Origin: Sordaria brevicollis
Taxonomy: Eukaryota > Ascomycota > Sordariomycetes > Sordariales > Sordariaceae
Direction: 5' to 3'
NCBI GenBank assembly: GCA_033439795.1
Contig: JAUTDP010000008.1
Coordinates: 372,001-436,000 of the forward strand
DNA: 64,000 bases
Shown here: piece by piece, positions 37,579 to 47,899 of the stretch
Layout: each line of letters begins with the position of its first letter
Numbering within the stretch: the first letter of the stretch is position 1
Notes under the pieces: model-generated
The model's input: only the letters and a program-made list of their open reading frames with translations
The model's database searches: none
What the model was told of the DNA's origin: nothing
Program-made: the position numbers and the translations under genes

Positions 37579-37821
37579 TATTATAAGCGACGTAATTACG
37601 AGAGATAAATTTAATACGTCAATTCCAAATTTATGAAAGAATTATAAGATGAAGAAGAAAAGAAGAAATGGGTAAAGGGCGCGCTCCGCGCCAGGGTTTT
37701 ATGTTTAGGCGGGAGCGATACGCTGTTACGTGCGCTGGTGCGGTTAACCTTTGTTAGGTGACCGCCCAAGTGATAATTGGATTAGGTGCTGTTAAGTGCC
37801 TTGTCCGCTAGCGCCGTAATA
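37579..37821 (-). repeat. LTR of Gypsy element B (right in window, 5' LTR of the element)
   Basis: 243 bp, with the mirror-image mutation pattern of the left LTR. Its inner part (37579-37650) is mutated, and its outer part (about 37700-37821) retains GCGATACGCTGTTACGTGCG. CCGTA follows at 37822-37826. Confidence 0.9.
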
Positions 37822-37826
37822 CCGTA

Positions 37827-40640
37827 AGGCTATTTTCGAACGGATTAGCGAAATAGATAATTTAAATATTAATTAGGCCTTTACTATTCTAATATATTAA
37901 ATACTTTAAGAGACCGATATTTATATTAATAAAGTATATAAAATTCTTTACGGTATTAATAATACTTCGCCCGGGGCCGATAATATTATAATATAGATAT
38001 TAAAAACCGTTTAAGAATCGATTAAAGAACCCGTATATTATTTATATTAGGGTTATATATTTTTAAATTATTACTTTAAGGTTTTCTAGAAAGTAAAAAT
38101 CGTTATAATCTTTAAATTTAAAAAAAATAAATCGACGGTTAAAAATTAACGCCCAATCTCCCTCCTCTCTTATTTAAATAAAAAAATTAAACGTTTAATT
38201 AGCCGTAAAATAGTATAATTTATAATTAAATACGGGGTATTTAACCTTTAATAAATAAGAACTTTATTTAAAAAGTCCGCTATTAATATTATCGGTTCCG
38301 TCGCTTATAATATCGAAGATTTTTTAAAACGCGGGCTATTCGCCGTATTAATTACCTTCGACGTAAAAGGCGCCTTCAATACTATTTTAATTAATTATTT
38401 AATTTTATACTTAAGAGAATAAAATTAACCGGCTTATATAATTTAGTAAATAAAATCCTTTATATTAAAAAGAATAATTAATATTTATTACTTTAGTATT
38501 ATAATATTAATAAAAAACTTAAAGTATAGGCTCCCTTAAGGGTCCTTTACTTCGCCTATCCTCTACTTCCTTTATATCGAATTAATATACCGCTTTAATA
38601 ATAAAATTAAATATTTCGGGTACGCCGACGATTATATAATTTTAATTTTAAACCCTATTTTAAAAGAAATAACCTAATAGGCGTAAAAAGAATTCGACCG
38701 TATAATCGAATAAAATTCGGTTAACGCTATTAAATTTTCCCCGGAGAAAATAAAGATTTAATTTTTTTCAAAAAGCCGTATTACTACCCCCCCCCCTTTT
38801 TATTTAATATATAGGGGTAGTAATAAAGGTTTAACCGGCTATATATTAATTCGGAATTTAATTTTATAATAAATTCAATTAAAAGAATTATATTAAATAC
38901 CGACTCGTATTAATTAAATAAATTACGCAATATATTAACGGGTTTAATAGGGTATATAAGGGGGCCTCCCCTAAATTAATAATTAAAGGTATAAAGGCTA
39001 TTATCCTCCTTAAAGCCCTCTTTAATTCTAAAATTTAATAGCCCAGTTATAAATAATACAATTAAATTCGCAAAAACGGGGAATTTCCCCTCGTTAAAAA
39101 TAGCCTAAATAATTAAATTAAAAAAATCCAAACGGTTATTAATTTAGCTATTAAATTAACGCTCCTAATTTAATATATTATACGCTCTATAATCCTCTAT
39201 TATAAGGCTAACCTCCTATTTATATTATTATTCCTTAAAACCGTACGCCGCCGCTACGTTATCCGCTTTTCTTCCCTAAATTTAAGCTACCTACTAATTT
39301 AATAGGCGGAATAGGATAAAAGGACGCTTAAAAGCCTTCTTAAAAGCCTTACGATTTTATAAACTATTTTCTGGCTTACTTTACTTACTCCCTACCCTAA
39401 TTTCCAAATCCCTATTTTTAATAAAACGATATACTTACCCCCCGCCCCTTTATCGAAGAAGCGGGCCACCTTTAATTTTAAAGAATAATTTCTTTAATTA
39501 CCCCTTTTAAAAATAATAATATATATTAATAGATTTATATTAATTAAATAAATCGGCGTAGAAAATTATATTAAAGACCTAAAAGTAAAAAATAAACCCG
39601 TTAGCGAATTTATAAATTTTAAGTATATCGCCTTTAAAAGTATAAAGGAAATTTACCGCGGCTTCGATTAATTAAAATAAATAGAAATCTTCGACGTAAA
39701 GGCGGAAAGGGCTAAATATAGCTTTAAAATAACAATTACAATCCTATTACTAAATTACACGGAAAATATTATAATTTACTTTAATAATACTTCGATTTTA
39801 CGAAACTTCCATAATATACCCTCCCTATCGTTATAATCGGTTTTTAAAAAATTTAAGCGGATAATAATATTCTACCGCAATAAAATAAAAATTAAATAAA
39901 TCCCTAAATATATAAGAATTATTAATAACGAGATTATTAACGAATTAATAAAATTCGGGGCTATCGAAAATAAAATAATTAACCTTAAAATAATTATATT
40001 AACCTATTTTAAACGTATAATTAAAGCCAAAATACGGTAAGACTTTTAAACGTAATAATTAGAAAATACCCCCCCTATTTATTAAAGCCTTAATTTTAAA
40101 ATTTCGTTAAAATTTAATAAAGAATTCGAATTCGATTATAATACTTTATATTACTTATTAATTGCAAGGTTAAACTACGGCAATTTTAAAAATTATTACG
40201 AACGTTTCGAATACGAAAACGTAATAATAAAATACTTCTATAATAATTAGAAAACCTTATATTATATTTTTTACTACCGTAAGGAATACATTATATCCCC
40301 TCTCCTTTCCAGGGAGGCAATTACCTTTAGAAATTTAATATTTACATTAAATATTTTTTAGAAGCGCTTCGTTACGAAGATTTAAACTTCGTACTTCTTT
40401 TCGTAGACCTATACGAAACGGAATATTTATTAAACTTTTTAATAAAAATACGTAAAGGATAGAAAAAATATTAATAATTTTTCTACCTTTTTAAGGGAAA
40501 AAAGCGTCGAAATTAAAAAAAAAGAAAATATTTTAAAAGTTAAAGATTAATTAAATTAGGAAGTATATAAGGTTTAACGTAGAAAGAAGGTATTAGAAAT
40601 ACTTTTTAATAAAGAAGAGGAAAAGGATTCGGAGGAGGAG
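37827..40640 (+). pseudogene. LINE reverse transcriptase and RNase H region
   Basis: The frame resumes with KAIFERISEIDNLNINQAF. RT blocks include SPGADN, RPISLLSYLNKKIKRLI, TFDVKGAFN and FGYADDYIIL. The YADD box is intact because its G residues sit in CpG rather than TpG. An RNase H domain and a Cys-depleted terminal knuckle (KTLYYIFYYRKEYI) follow. Many in-frame stops are present. The element 3' region and A-rich tail extend to 40923. Confidence 0.75.
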
Positions 40641-40923
40641 GAAATATAGCCGGGGGTAGGCAACCCTTAATTTATTAATTTACTCTTACGGGAACTTAAT
40701 TGAAATATTAGGCCGCATTTACGCAATAGGTAGTACGTAACCGGGTAGGATTGTAAAATTATATAATTTGCTTTTAGGTAAATTTTTAGGGCGCTATTAT
40801 ATATAGATTCTCCCTTTACTTATATATATAGTTCTATAGATACGCGCTGCTGCGGCACGTCTTATACCCTACGGGAGGCGGAAGCAGACGTTAAAAATAA
40901 CAATAACAATAATAATAACAATA

Positions 40924-40937
40924 ACCTCCACCACCGC
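40924..40937 (+). repeat. 14-bp target-site duplication, right (LINE insertion)
   Basis: Exact copy of 19002-19015, directly after the A-rich LINE tail and directly before the continuation of copy B exon 1. Confidence 0.8.
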
Positions 40938-43026
40938 TCGCCCCACTAATCAAATCCATCTCTGTTAGCGACCTCGACGATGCTTCCACTCGGTATGAAC
41001 ACTCGACCACCATTGAGGATTGTGAAACTGTCGCTTCCTACAATTGGCTAGGAACAAACTTGGACAGTCCTGACATCTTGATTCCTGGTCAGTATCTTCT
41101 TTTCTCGTCGGTTTTACCTTGGGCAAGATAGTCCCAAACTCGGCTATCATCACGCCCGACTTTACCAACAGCACATCTGCACTAACACTTGCGCGCTAAC
41201 ACTTACACCCATCTACCTATCTCCAGGCAAACCCCGTCTCTGGAAGCCTCCCCCCAAAACCCCCCAGCTCAAACAAGACAGCGGCAAGTTCTACCGCGAC
41301 CGCAACGCCGCTCGATACCCCTTCCATCCCTTTGAACCGGCCATCGCCACTTTGTTGCATTCCAAGCCATCGCTGGTCCCTGATCTCGACATCGTGGCAT
41401 GTGGCAGCACGCTGGGCAACTTGCTCCGCTTCGTGCGTGGGGAGGACAAGCCCAAACCCTTCCGGTTTCTGGTCGAGAAAGTCGGTAACACCGTCTTCTT
41501 CATCCGCCGGGAGAATTCTGCGCGAGAGAGAATCCCTGATGTCGTAGGCTATGGCCATACCTTTCCCAAGAAGTACACAACCTGGGAAGACGACGTGAAA
41601 GAATCCTGGGCCCATCAGAGGCTGGTTAGCTACCGGTTTGGTGGGTTGAGGTTTCTGGTGAGGTTCGAGGCTGATGGGTATTTGAGCGAGGAAGACTTGC
41701 CAAAGGCCAGTCCGACGGTGACCGCAGATGTCAAGAAGGAGGAGCCCGACATCGACCTCAAAACCGCAGATGGCTATGATGCATTTATCGAAGACCTATT
41801 CAAGGATATGAACTGGGATGACTTCGCGGAAACGGCAGAGATGTTCAGGGCCATCAAGCGCGGTTCCAAGGGCAAGAATGTAAAGACGACCGACACCGAT
41901 TCGACCGAACAGACATCCTCTTCATCATCTCCGCCACCAATCCCGGCATCCTCAAAGCTTCCTCCACCACTCAACATCCGCTCCAACCCATCCCCCATCG
42001 TCCCTCAAGCACAAATCTTTGACCTCAAAACTCGCTCCATCAAGGTTCGCGAGAAGAACAAAATCCTTGAAGACGAACTCCCACGCCTGTGGGTCACGCA
42101 AATTCCCAACTTTATCCTCGCTTACCACACGAGCGGCAAGTTCTATCCCAGTGACATTGAGATCCGAGACATGCGGCCCGATGTCAAGCAGTGGGAGGAG
42201 AAACACAGCGAGGACAAGACGCTGGCCAAGTTGGCCGCTCTGGTGAGGATGTTGGTGGAGATGGTGGGCGAGTTAGATGAGATGTGGAATGGGGAAGAAG
42301 TGAAAGACGATGATGGCAAAGACAACGTGAATGCGGGGACCGCAAAGAACTCCAATGATGAGCATGACGATGAGGTCGGCAAAGATCACAAGGAGGCCAA
42401 GGGAAACGAATCCAGCAAAGGAAAAGAAAAGTCGACGGATCATGCCCAACCCAACACCTTCACCAAACCCCCAACACCTGTCCGAATCGAAGTCGTCCAC
42501 CGCGCCGAAAACTTTGGCACCCTCAAAATCCGCCACCAAGGCTGGGAAGAATCCACCACCACCACCATCGAAGGCGACGGCCGCGACGGCGCACTCTCCT
42601 ACAAACTCAAACAGCAATGGTTCGCGGCCCAGACGAAACAGCCAACCAGGGAAAACAACCCCGCCCAAGACCAAAATAACCGGTCCAAGATCATCAACTA
42701 CAACTCCGACGACGCGTCCGGCCCGGTCGGACGTTTACTAGATCCCATGATCGACTCCGACTTGTCGGACAGTGATTGCGATCCTTTCAAGTATCACAAA
42801 AAGGACGACGACGATGGACGACGACGATGATAAAGAAGATTATGCGGGAAGTGAAGAAGAGAACGACATGCTCACATTTGACGCATCCCCGATAACTGCA
42901 GCTGATATCCTTTCTTTGTCGATGTCGTCGCGTGGGTATGGTTATGGTTATGATGAGGATGGAGAACTGGATTTCACGGCTTGTTCGAGTTTGCATTGTG
43001 GGAATTGTGGGAGGTGTGATTACTGA
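40938..43026 (+). pseudogene. copy B, 3' part of exon 1 and exon 2, frameshifted near the end
   Basis: 40938-41087 finishes exon 1 (SISVSDLDDA, IEDCETVASYNWL), followed by an intron at 41088-41226 and exon 2 from 41227. The core matches copy A closely: KQDSGKFYRDRNAARYP, SLVPDLDIVACGSTLGNLL, VEKVGNTVFFIRREN. At 42804-42829 the 13-mer GACGACGACGATG is tandemly duplicated. This shifts the frame and stops translation at 42830, whereas the conserved tail LDFTACSSLHCGNCGRC is present in the next frame, ending at 43026. With one unit removed the frame would be continuous. The gene is thus disabled twice: by the LINE in exon 1 and by the duplication. An N-terminally truncated product from an internal Met cannot be excluded, but nothing supports it. 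Confidence 0.85.
42804..42829 (+). repeat. 13-bp tandem duplication causing a frameshift
   Basis: GACGACGACGATG at 42804-42816 is repeated exactly at 42817-42829. Thirteen bases is not a multiple of three, and the conserved C-terminal Cys motif continues in the shifted frame. Slippage in an Asp-rich GAC repeat is the likely cause. Confidence 0.9.
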
Positions 43027-43665
43027 CCTTTTTTTGTCTTCGTCTTCTTTTCCTTCCCTTTCGCCCCCATCCCCTCTTGACCCCTTTGATTTATTCTCCC
43101 TCTCCCTCTCGTCTTTTTTTATCTTTTTCCGCCGCTTTCTTTCTTCCGTAGGCCGCAGCGTTTGTGATACGACTTTCTTTGCAAGCCCTGCAGTTTGCAG
43201 TTGAGCAGGATGGATCAACTACAGCGCAAGAAAGGTCAATTATCACGCAAAGACACTGACACTGAGTGGTGGAAGTTTAATGTGGGTTGGTATTCACTGT
43301 CTCCTGGGTGAGAGGAATGAGGTAATGCCAAACCTGGGCGTGCCGCGTGCAGGGGGGGTGGAATTTAACGACGTGCCTATGACCCTATGTGAGTGTTTCT
43401 TTGATAATCAGCCAACTTCAAACTTGCCCGAAAATTCAACAAATTATATACAGTGGATGCACTTCTCATTGAGGTTCGAACTATCATGCATCAATTCACT
43501 CAATCTCCATCTTCATGTTGCGATGCGTTGCTAGTTCTTCCGAAACCCTCGACGTCGTTACGTGAGCATGTGCACTTTTCCGTTGCGCACCAACCACCAC
43601 ACCACCACTACAGCCCACGTTGATAACTCCTTCCTTTCGACACCAATTTCAACAAACAACAAAAC
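43027..43665. other. intergenic, pyrimidine-rich at left
   Basis: Begins with a long T/C-rich stretch (about 43030-43145) after the copy B stop codon. The rest has ordinary composition and no gene I can support, up to the tRNA. Confidence 0.5.
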
Positions 43666-43751
43666 GGTCCGGTGGCGAAATGGTATCGTGTGGTCCTCCT
43701 AATTACGGGAGGATAAGACTGAGGTTGTGGGTTCGAGTCCCATCCGGATCG
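43666..43751 (+). tRNA. tRNA-Arg(CCT) with a 14-nt intron
   Basis: Acceptor stem GGTCCGG/CCGGATC with discriminator G at 43751. D arm GCG...CGT with GG in the loop. Anticodon stem TGGTC/GACTG, loop C-T-CCT-A with anticodon CCT at 43698-43700. T arm GTGGG-TTCGAGT-CCCAT. A 14-nt intron lies at 43702-43715, the canonical position after base 37. It contains GGAGG, which can pair with the anticodon region as in typical eukaryotic pre-tRNAs. A Pol III terminator (TTTCTTTTTTTT) follows at once. It decodes AGG. Confidence 0.92.
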
Positions 43752-43763
43752 TTTCTTTTTTTT
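43752..43763 (+). terminator. Pol III terminator of tRNA-Arg
   Basis: A T-rich run interrupted by one C directly after the tRNA discriminator base. Confidence 0.8.
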
Positions 43764-44248
43764 CGTGTTTTTTTTCATGTACTGTGCAGATGTGGATGCG
43801 TGGAGTTGGGGTCTGCATCTTGTTTTTTGTGTGGCTTGTGCACTTTTGAGGGTTTCTAGATTTTTCTCGGTATGGTGATCTTGAGAATTCATTGCTTTTA
43901 GTTCGTTTTGGGGGCAAGGCTAGGTGTGATGTGGTTATGTTGATGGTTTCCTTCATTTCTACATTGATGATTTTGCGAATCTTCTCAGCTTTGTGATCTT
44001 GGTCTTCATTTTGTGGTAATCACCGTCGGTTACCAGTTGATGCGGAACACGCTACAAATTTCTTATTCTCAGCCTTGAATGAACTTCCCTCAATGTCATT
44101 CCCTTACCTGTGGTGTTACTCCGGAAGATGTACATCTCCACATGAAGCATTTCTCGTCTGCCTGCGATATGCAATTGTTCTGTTTCCATGAAAATCAGAA
44201 TCCCGTCCTATCCATGTCCTGATGCAAAGTTATCCGACGATATCCCTG
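43764..44248. other. intergenic between tRNA and HET gene
   Basis: About 480 bases with no supported gene. It includes the 3' flank of the minus-strand HET-domain gene. Confidence 0.5.
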
Positions 44249-46589
44249 CTAGATGATGGTGACCACCTCCTCCTTAGCATGAGCAAGAACCTTGAACCGT
44301 TCCTCCCATGTAGCCTTCGGGACTTGTTCCCCGCGGCGAGGAGGCTCGGTCAGTTCGAACATTCCAAACCGTTGATATACACCTTGGCCCGTTTCTCCTC
44401 CCGATGCTCCCTTGACCTTCTTTAACATCAAAAATACCGCTCGGTCCTGGCGCCCTATTGCCACTTTCGCAAGTAAAAAGCAGTAGACGGTGAGCCGATC
44501 ATCATCAGGTCTTTTCTCTTCATCCAGCAGCCTCAACAGGTCTTCACACCCGTCATCGACATACACCTCCTGCTGCCAAAACTCAGGCAACCCTTGCATA
44601 TCCAAGTCAAGGACCTCCCAGGGCAATGGTTCTTGCTTGGAAATAAAACGTGATCGTTTCACCGTGGCCCGAAGGATCTGGCCACGCAGCACCAACTTCC
44701 CTCCGGTGATTTCACCCATCTCATCTGATCCAGCCGTAGTACAAGAAACATCAAGCACTTCGCACATGTCTTTGTGGATATCGGTTGGGCTACCTATAAA
44801 CACGACAGATGCGTTGACGGAGCCCCAAGACCACGTTGGCGCGCGCCAGTCACACGGTCTCTCCTTCCATGATCTGAGTCCTTGAGCCATGGTAACCTTA
44901 CCTGTGCTACGAAGGGCCAGATTGGGTAGGGAGAAGCGGTCGAGATGCCAACACAGATCACGGATCAGGCTGTCTCTCCACAACCCAGCGAAATATCCCG
45001 ATCGTTTGCCCATTTCGCTATCAGCATATTTTGCTGCACGTGCGATACTCATCTCCCTAGCTAATCCTGAGATGGCAGGGAACAGATCCTTTTCGTATGT
45101 CAACTCAAGTTTCTTGTAATCCCGAACCAAGGTGTGCCACACTGTCACCAGTGCGTCGTGATCCATTCTTCTCCATAGCGACGGACTGAAGTACGTTTTC
45201 GAGATCTGGTTATGGAAGGTATGTGAATCCGTGTGGGTGTCGCGTTCTTCCCACGTCCACGAAATTCTTTCTTCAATATTGCCGTGGGTGCATTGGCAAG
45301 CGCAGTTCCCCAGACATTCAAAGTAGAGTTCTTGGGGCCCGAAGTGCAGAACACGAGCAGACAGAAAACGCTCTTGGAATATCCAACCACGCCTGAGTGT
45401 AGGGAGCAGCGGCGCAGTTTTCAACCGCCTGTCTAAAATATCAACCTGAACGTGGGAAAATGCGCGGCGCACGTAAATTGTCTCGGTTTTGTGTAAAGTT
45501 GGGTCAGCGTCAACTTCTTCGGAAGTCAAAACTCTGTTGGTGCGAGTGTCAACCCTTACTGCCAGTGTTTCAAAGTCGGATGGAAAAGAGGCATACAAGC
45601 CTCCATATGCATCAGCGGAGCCGGTGGCGGACAGAACAAGAAAGGCATTGTGGAAAATGGACGTCATCTTACCAGCCTCCTCGCGCCAGTCGTCGAGAGA
45701 ATCCTGAACGATGCACAAGCTATCGATCCAAATATACTGGACTCCGAGCCTGCGAGTGTAGTCAATGGCATCGTTGAAAGTGGGTGGAAGATGCTTAGGC
45801 TCAATGCATGTTTTATGGGACTCGAAGTTGCTGACCAGAGTACGAAGAAATGGGCGATGACCCCAGCAGTAACTTAAGCAGGTATAGGGATCGCTTTCGC
45901 CCTGGGATTCGTACAACCGCAGAGCGGGTTCCGTCACGGTACCCACGAAGACAACCCGTTTGGGAAGAACGGCAGTGCTCAGGTACGAGACACAGTCGGG
46001 ATGGTTGTCTTTGCAGTGATCAAGTTTCTGCATGACCCATGAAAAACTTTCGTCCGAAGAGGTCGTTTTTGGGACCTGTTTTTCGATACCGAGCGTGGGA
46101 AAAGCTATGAGGATCCATGGAGTTTCTAATCAGATCATCAGTTCCCAAAGTACGTTCCGCGTTGGCAGAATGACAAGATTGAGACTTACTTTCAGTGCAG
46201 AAGAATGATAGCTTGATAGGGGTGCCTATCAACCATATAGTTGTGAAGTTATTTGCGCTGATGACCAAGTGGTCCAGGTCATCCGGTATGGGCATTGACG
46301 TGTTGGCGATGTATCTCCTTATACCAGCGTGGAAGATGGAACAAAACAGGCACATGCTAGTGTTTCCTGCCATGCCGGCAAGCGAGGTCGTGAGGATAGC
46401 GTGACGGATATTTCCATAGGCCCTTGGATGAGCACACCATTTGCAAGGCAATGGCCCGCCCATCTTGGTAGGTGCGTCCATCTTGGTAGGTGCAAGCTTG
46501 GGGTAAGAATCGTGATGAGGCAAAAGGGAGTAAGTTGAGACCGAGCACGGGTGACTTTCAGTCCGTAGAGTCAGGCTTTGCATTGACAA
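44249..46589 (-). CDS. HET-domain (heterokaryon incompatibility) protein
   Basis: Proposed exons are 46589-46190 and 46104-44249, giving 751 residues. The 85-nt intron has donor GTAAGT. The first AG would lead to a stop, so the downstream CATAG acceptor is used, joining the frame into LGIEKQVPKTTSSDESFSWV. The N-terminus has Cys motifs (CKWCAHP, CLFCSIFH) typical of these proteins. The HET domain lies at about residues 208-323: YTCLSYCWGH, IDYTRRLGVQYIWIDSLCI, DWREEAGKMTSIFHNAFLVLSA. The C-terminal region (W-rich APTWSWGSVN) matches the usual HET-protein tail. HET proteins trigger cell death on fusion of unlike mycelia. A later Met at about 46481, inside an 18-bp tandem repeat, is an alternative start. 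Confidence 0.85.
46461..46495 (-). repeat. 18-bp tandem repeat at the HET N-terminus
   Basis: CATCTTGGTAGGTGC occurs twice in direct orientation 18 bp apart, encoding A-P-T-K-M-D then A-P-T-K-M-G. Each unit holds a possible start codon. Confidence 0.7.
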
Positions 46590-47348
46590 AGGTGGTCTTC
46601 TTGAAATGCGCGCATCTCATCGATGGACAGGTGCGGGGTAAATCTTCGCCGTGCCGATTGTAACGCTGGGCTGTCAACCATCGGACCAAATCCGGCCAGC
46701 TTGGCTTCCTGGCTTCCAAGGAGCGCCATTGCTGACGGGGCTGACGGTGAGCGAGGCCGACATGCCCGGGCGCTGAGATGACGAGGACATCGGAGGTGAG
46801 GTTCAATCGGGGGAGGAGCGGGCAGAAAGACAGGTCACGCCACGCCAAAGGTACTCTGTAAAGGTGAAGACTGTATTGGAAAATGTTCTCGTTAGTGGGA
46901 GGGTTGAATAACGAACATGGTGTAAGTGAAATGAGGAAAAAGGTGCACAAAGGCGAGAAGGTGCTGGGATTTGGGAAATGGTGAAGTCGAAATGCGGGAA
47001 AGGTAGAAGACGTGTGAAGAAAGATTGCCCTCAACAGAGACCAGTGAGGGAATTCTGCGGCAGGAGAAACCGAGCGAGGTATGACAGGGCAGGCACTCAG
47101 CAAAGATATTGCTAGCAGAGGTAAGAACTACCGCGACCAGAGATTGTTCCGATAGTTTTTAGGAAGGAACTACACAATTTGGATGGCGGGCGCGATGGAA
47201 TGACACCATGTAAAAATGTGCTCAAGCCAATACTCTCAACAGAAATTCGAATGGATTCTGCCATGTCCTGTTAGTGCAGCCGGAAACCCATCCAGCAAAG
47301 CACAGGCCCTCTGAAGCAAAAGGAAGCCGCAACTGGTTTGTCTCTTAC
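46590..47348. other. upstream region of HET gene
   Basis: Contains a 181-codon minus-strand open frame (46558-47103) with no recognisable domain and no conserved feature. I treat it as non-coding upstream sequence. No other gene seen. Confidence 0.4.
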
Positions 47349-47356
47349 CTCTCAAC

Positions 47357-47415
47357 CGAACCGACTAAAATAACGGCCTATCGCCGCTAGAATGACGGTC
47401 TCTAACCGCTTTTAG
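47357..47415 (+). repeat. left terminal inverted repeat of the MULE
   Basis: 59 bp, with its inverse at 50694-50752. The only mismatch is a RIP-type transition at the sixteenth base. It escaped mutation better than the interior. Confidence 0.9.
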
Positions 47416-47899
47416 AAGGCGGTCTAAATTCTGTACAGTTTTATTTCCATATTAGCGCCATACAAATTTACCGCGCACTGTCATTACTGTGCAACTATGC
47501 CAGGTACGTACCAACTAAGCGAAGTAATGCACATGCAGCCAAAACACATATTACGACATTTTTTCAAAAGGTTTAATTTTTATATAAGGAAATAATAATA
47601 TAGATAATAATATAGATAATAATATATAATATACTTTTTTACTCAAAATCGAAGAATCTATTCACTATACTTAGCGGCCTTAAACTACTTTTACTTAATA
47701 ACCTATTTAGCAATTAGCTGGGGTATACTATTAGGGGGTATTATATTACTAAGGGGCGTAATATTATTAAGGGGCGTAATATTATTAAGGGGCGTAATAT
47801 TAAGCATTTAATATAAAGGTATAATATTAGGAGGCGTTATAATATTTATATTCGCGCTTTATATAAATAAAGCCATCGTTAAACGGTATTCCTCCTATT

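Larger units (their letters stand above)
30576..37821 (-). mobile_element. Ty3/Gypsy retrotransposon, element B (7.2 kb), nested in the LINE, reverse orientation
   Basis: Direct 243-bp LTRs at 30576-30818 and 37579-37821 start TGTTACGAGCG/TATTATAAGCG. The 5-bp target duplication CCGTA is at 30571-30575 and 37822-37826. Coding is on the minus strand. Landmarks: a gag zinc knuckle at 35181-35223; RT with TKYGAYKYKILPFGL and VYIDNILIFS at about 33300-33620; RNase H with KTDTSDGIIIGVLS near 33000-33060; and integrase with EIISDRSL and LLSYN blocks at about 31780-32120. Many stops make it non-functional. Confidence 0.9.
19016..40923 (+). mobile_element. Tad-like LINE (non-LTR) retrotransposon split by two Gypsy insertions
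   Basis: The LINE itself comprises 19016-19456, 28146-30575 and 37827-40923, about 5.97 kb. It has a 14-bp target duplication on both sides and an A-rich CAATAA-type tail at about 40898-40923, as expected for target-primed reverse transcription. Plus-strand domains despite RIP: endonuclease with IIAGDFNAKY near 29812; reverse transcriptase with TFDVKGAFN and the intact catalytic box FGYADD near 38620; and RNase H with EIFDVKAERAKY and IINNEIINEL (family GIEGNE-AD) at about 39680-39970. A Tyr-rich stretch at 28885-29010 may be RIP-converted zinc knuckles of ORF1. Frames broken by the Gypsy insertions rejoin exactly once those insertions and one target copy are removed. Confidence 0.85.

Noticed and set aside
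540..40900. Centromere or mitochondrial insertion as the explanation for AT-rich blocks
   Set aside because: Each block is fully bounded by transposon ends with target duplications and contains recognisable transposase or reverse-transcriptase remnants, so RIPped transposons suffice.
46558..47103. 181-codon minus-strand open frame upstream of the HET gene
   Set aside because: No domain, no splice link to the HET frame that I could justify, and a composition like translated non-coding DNA. It may be a 5' leader but not a supported gene.
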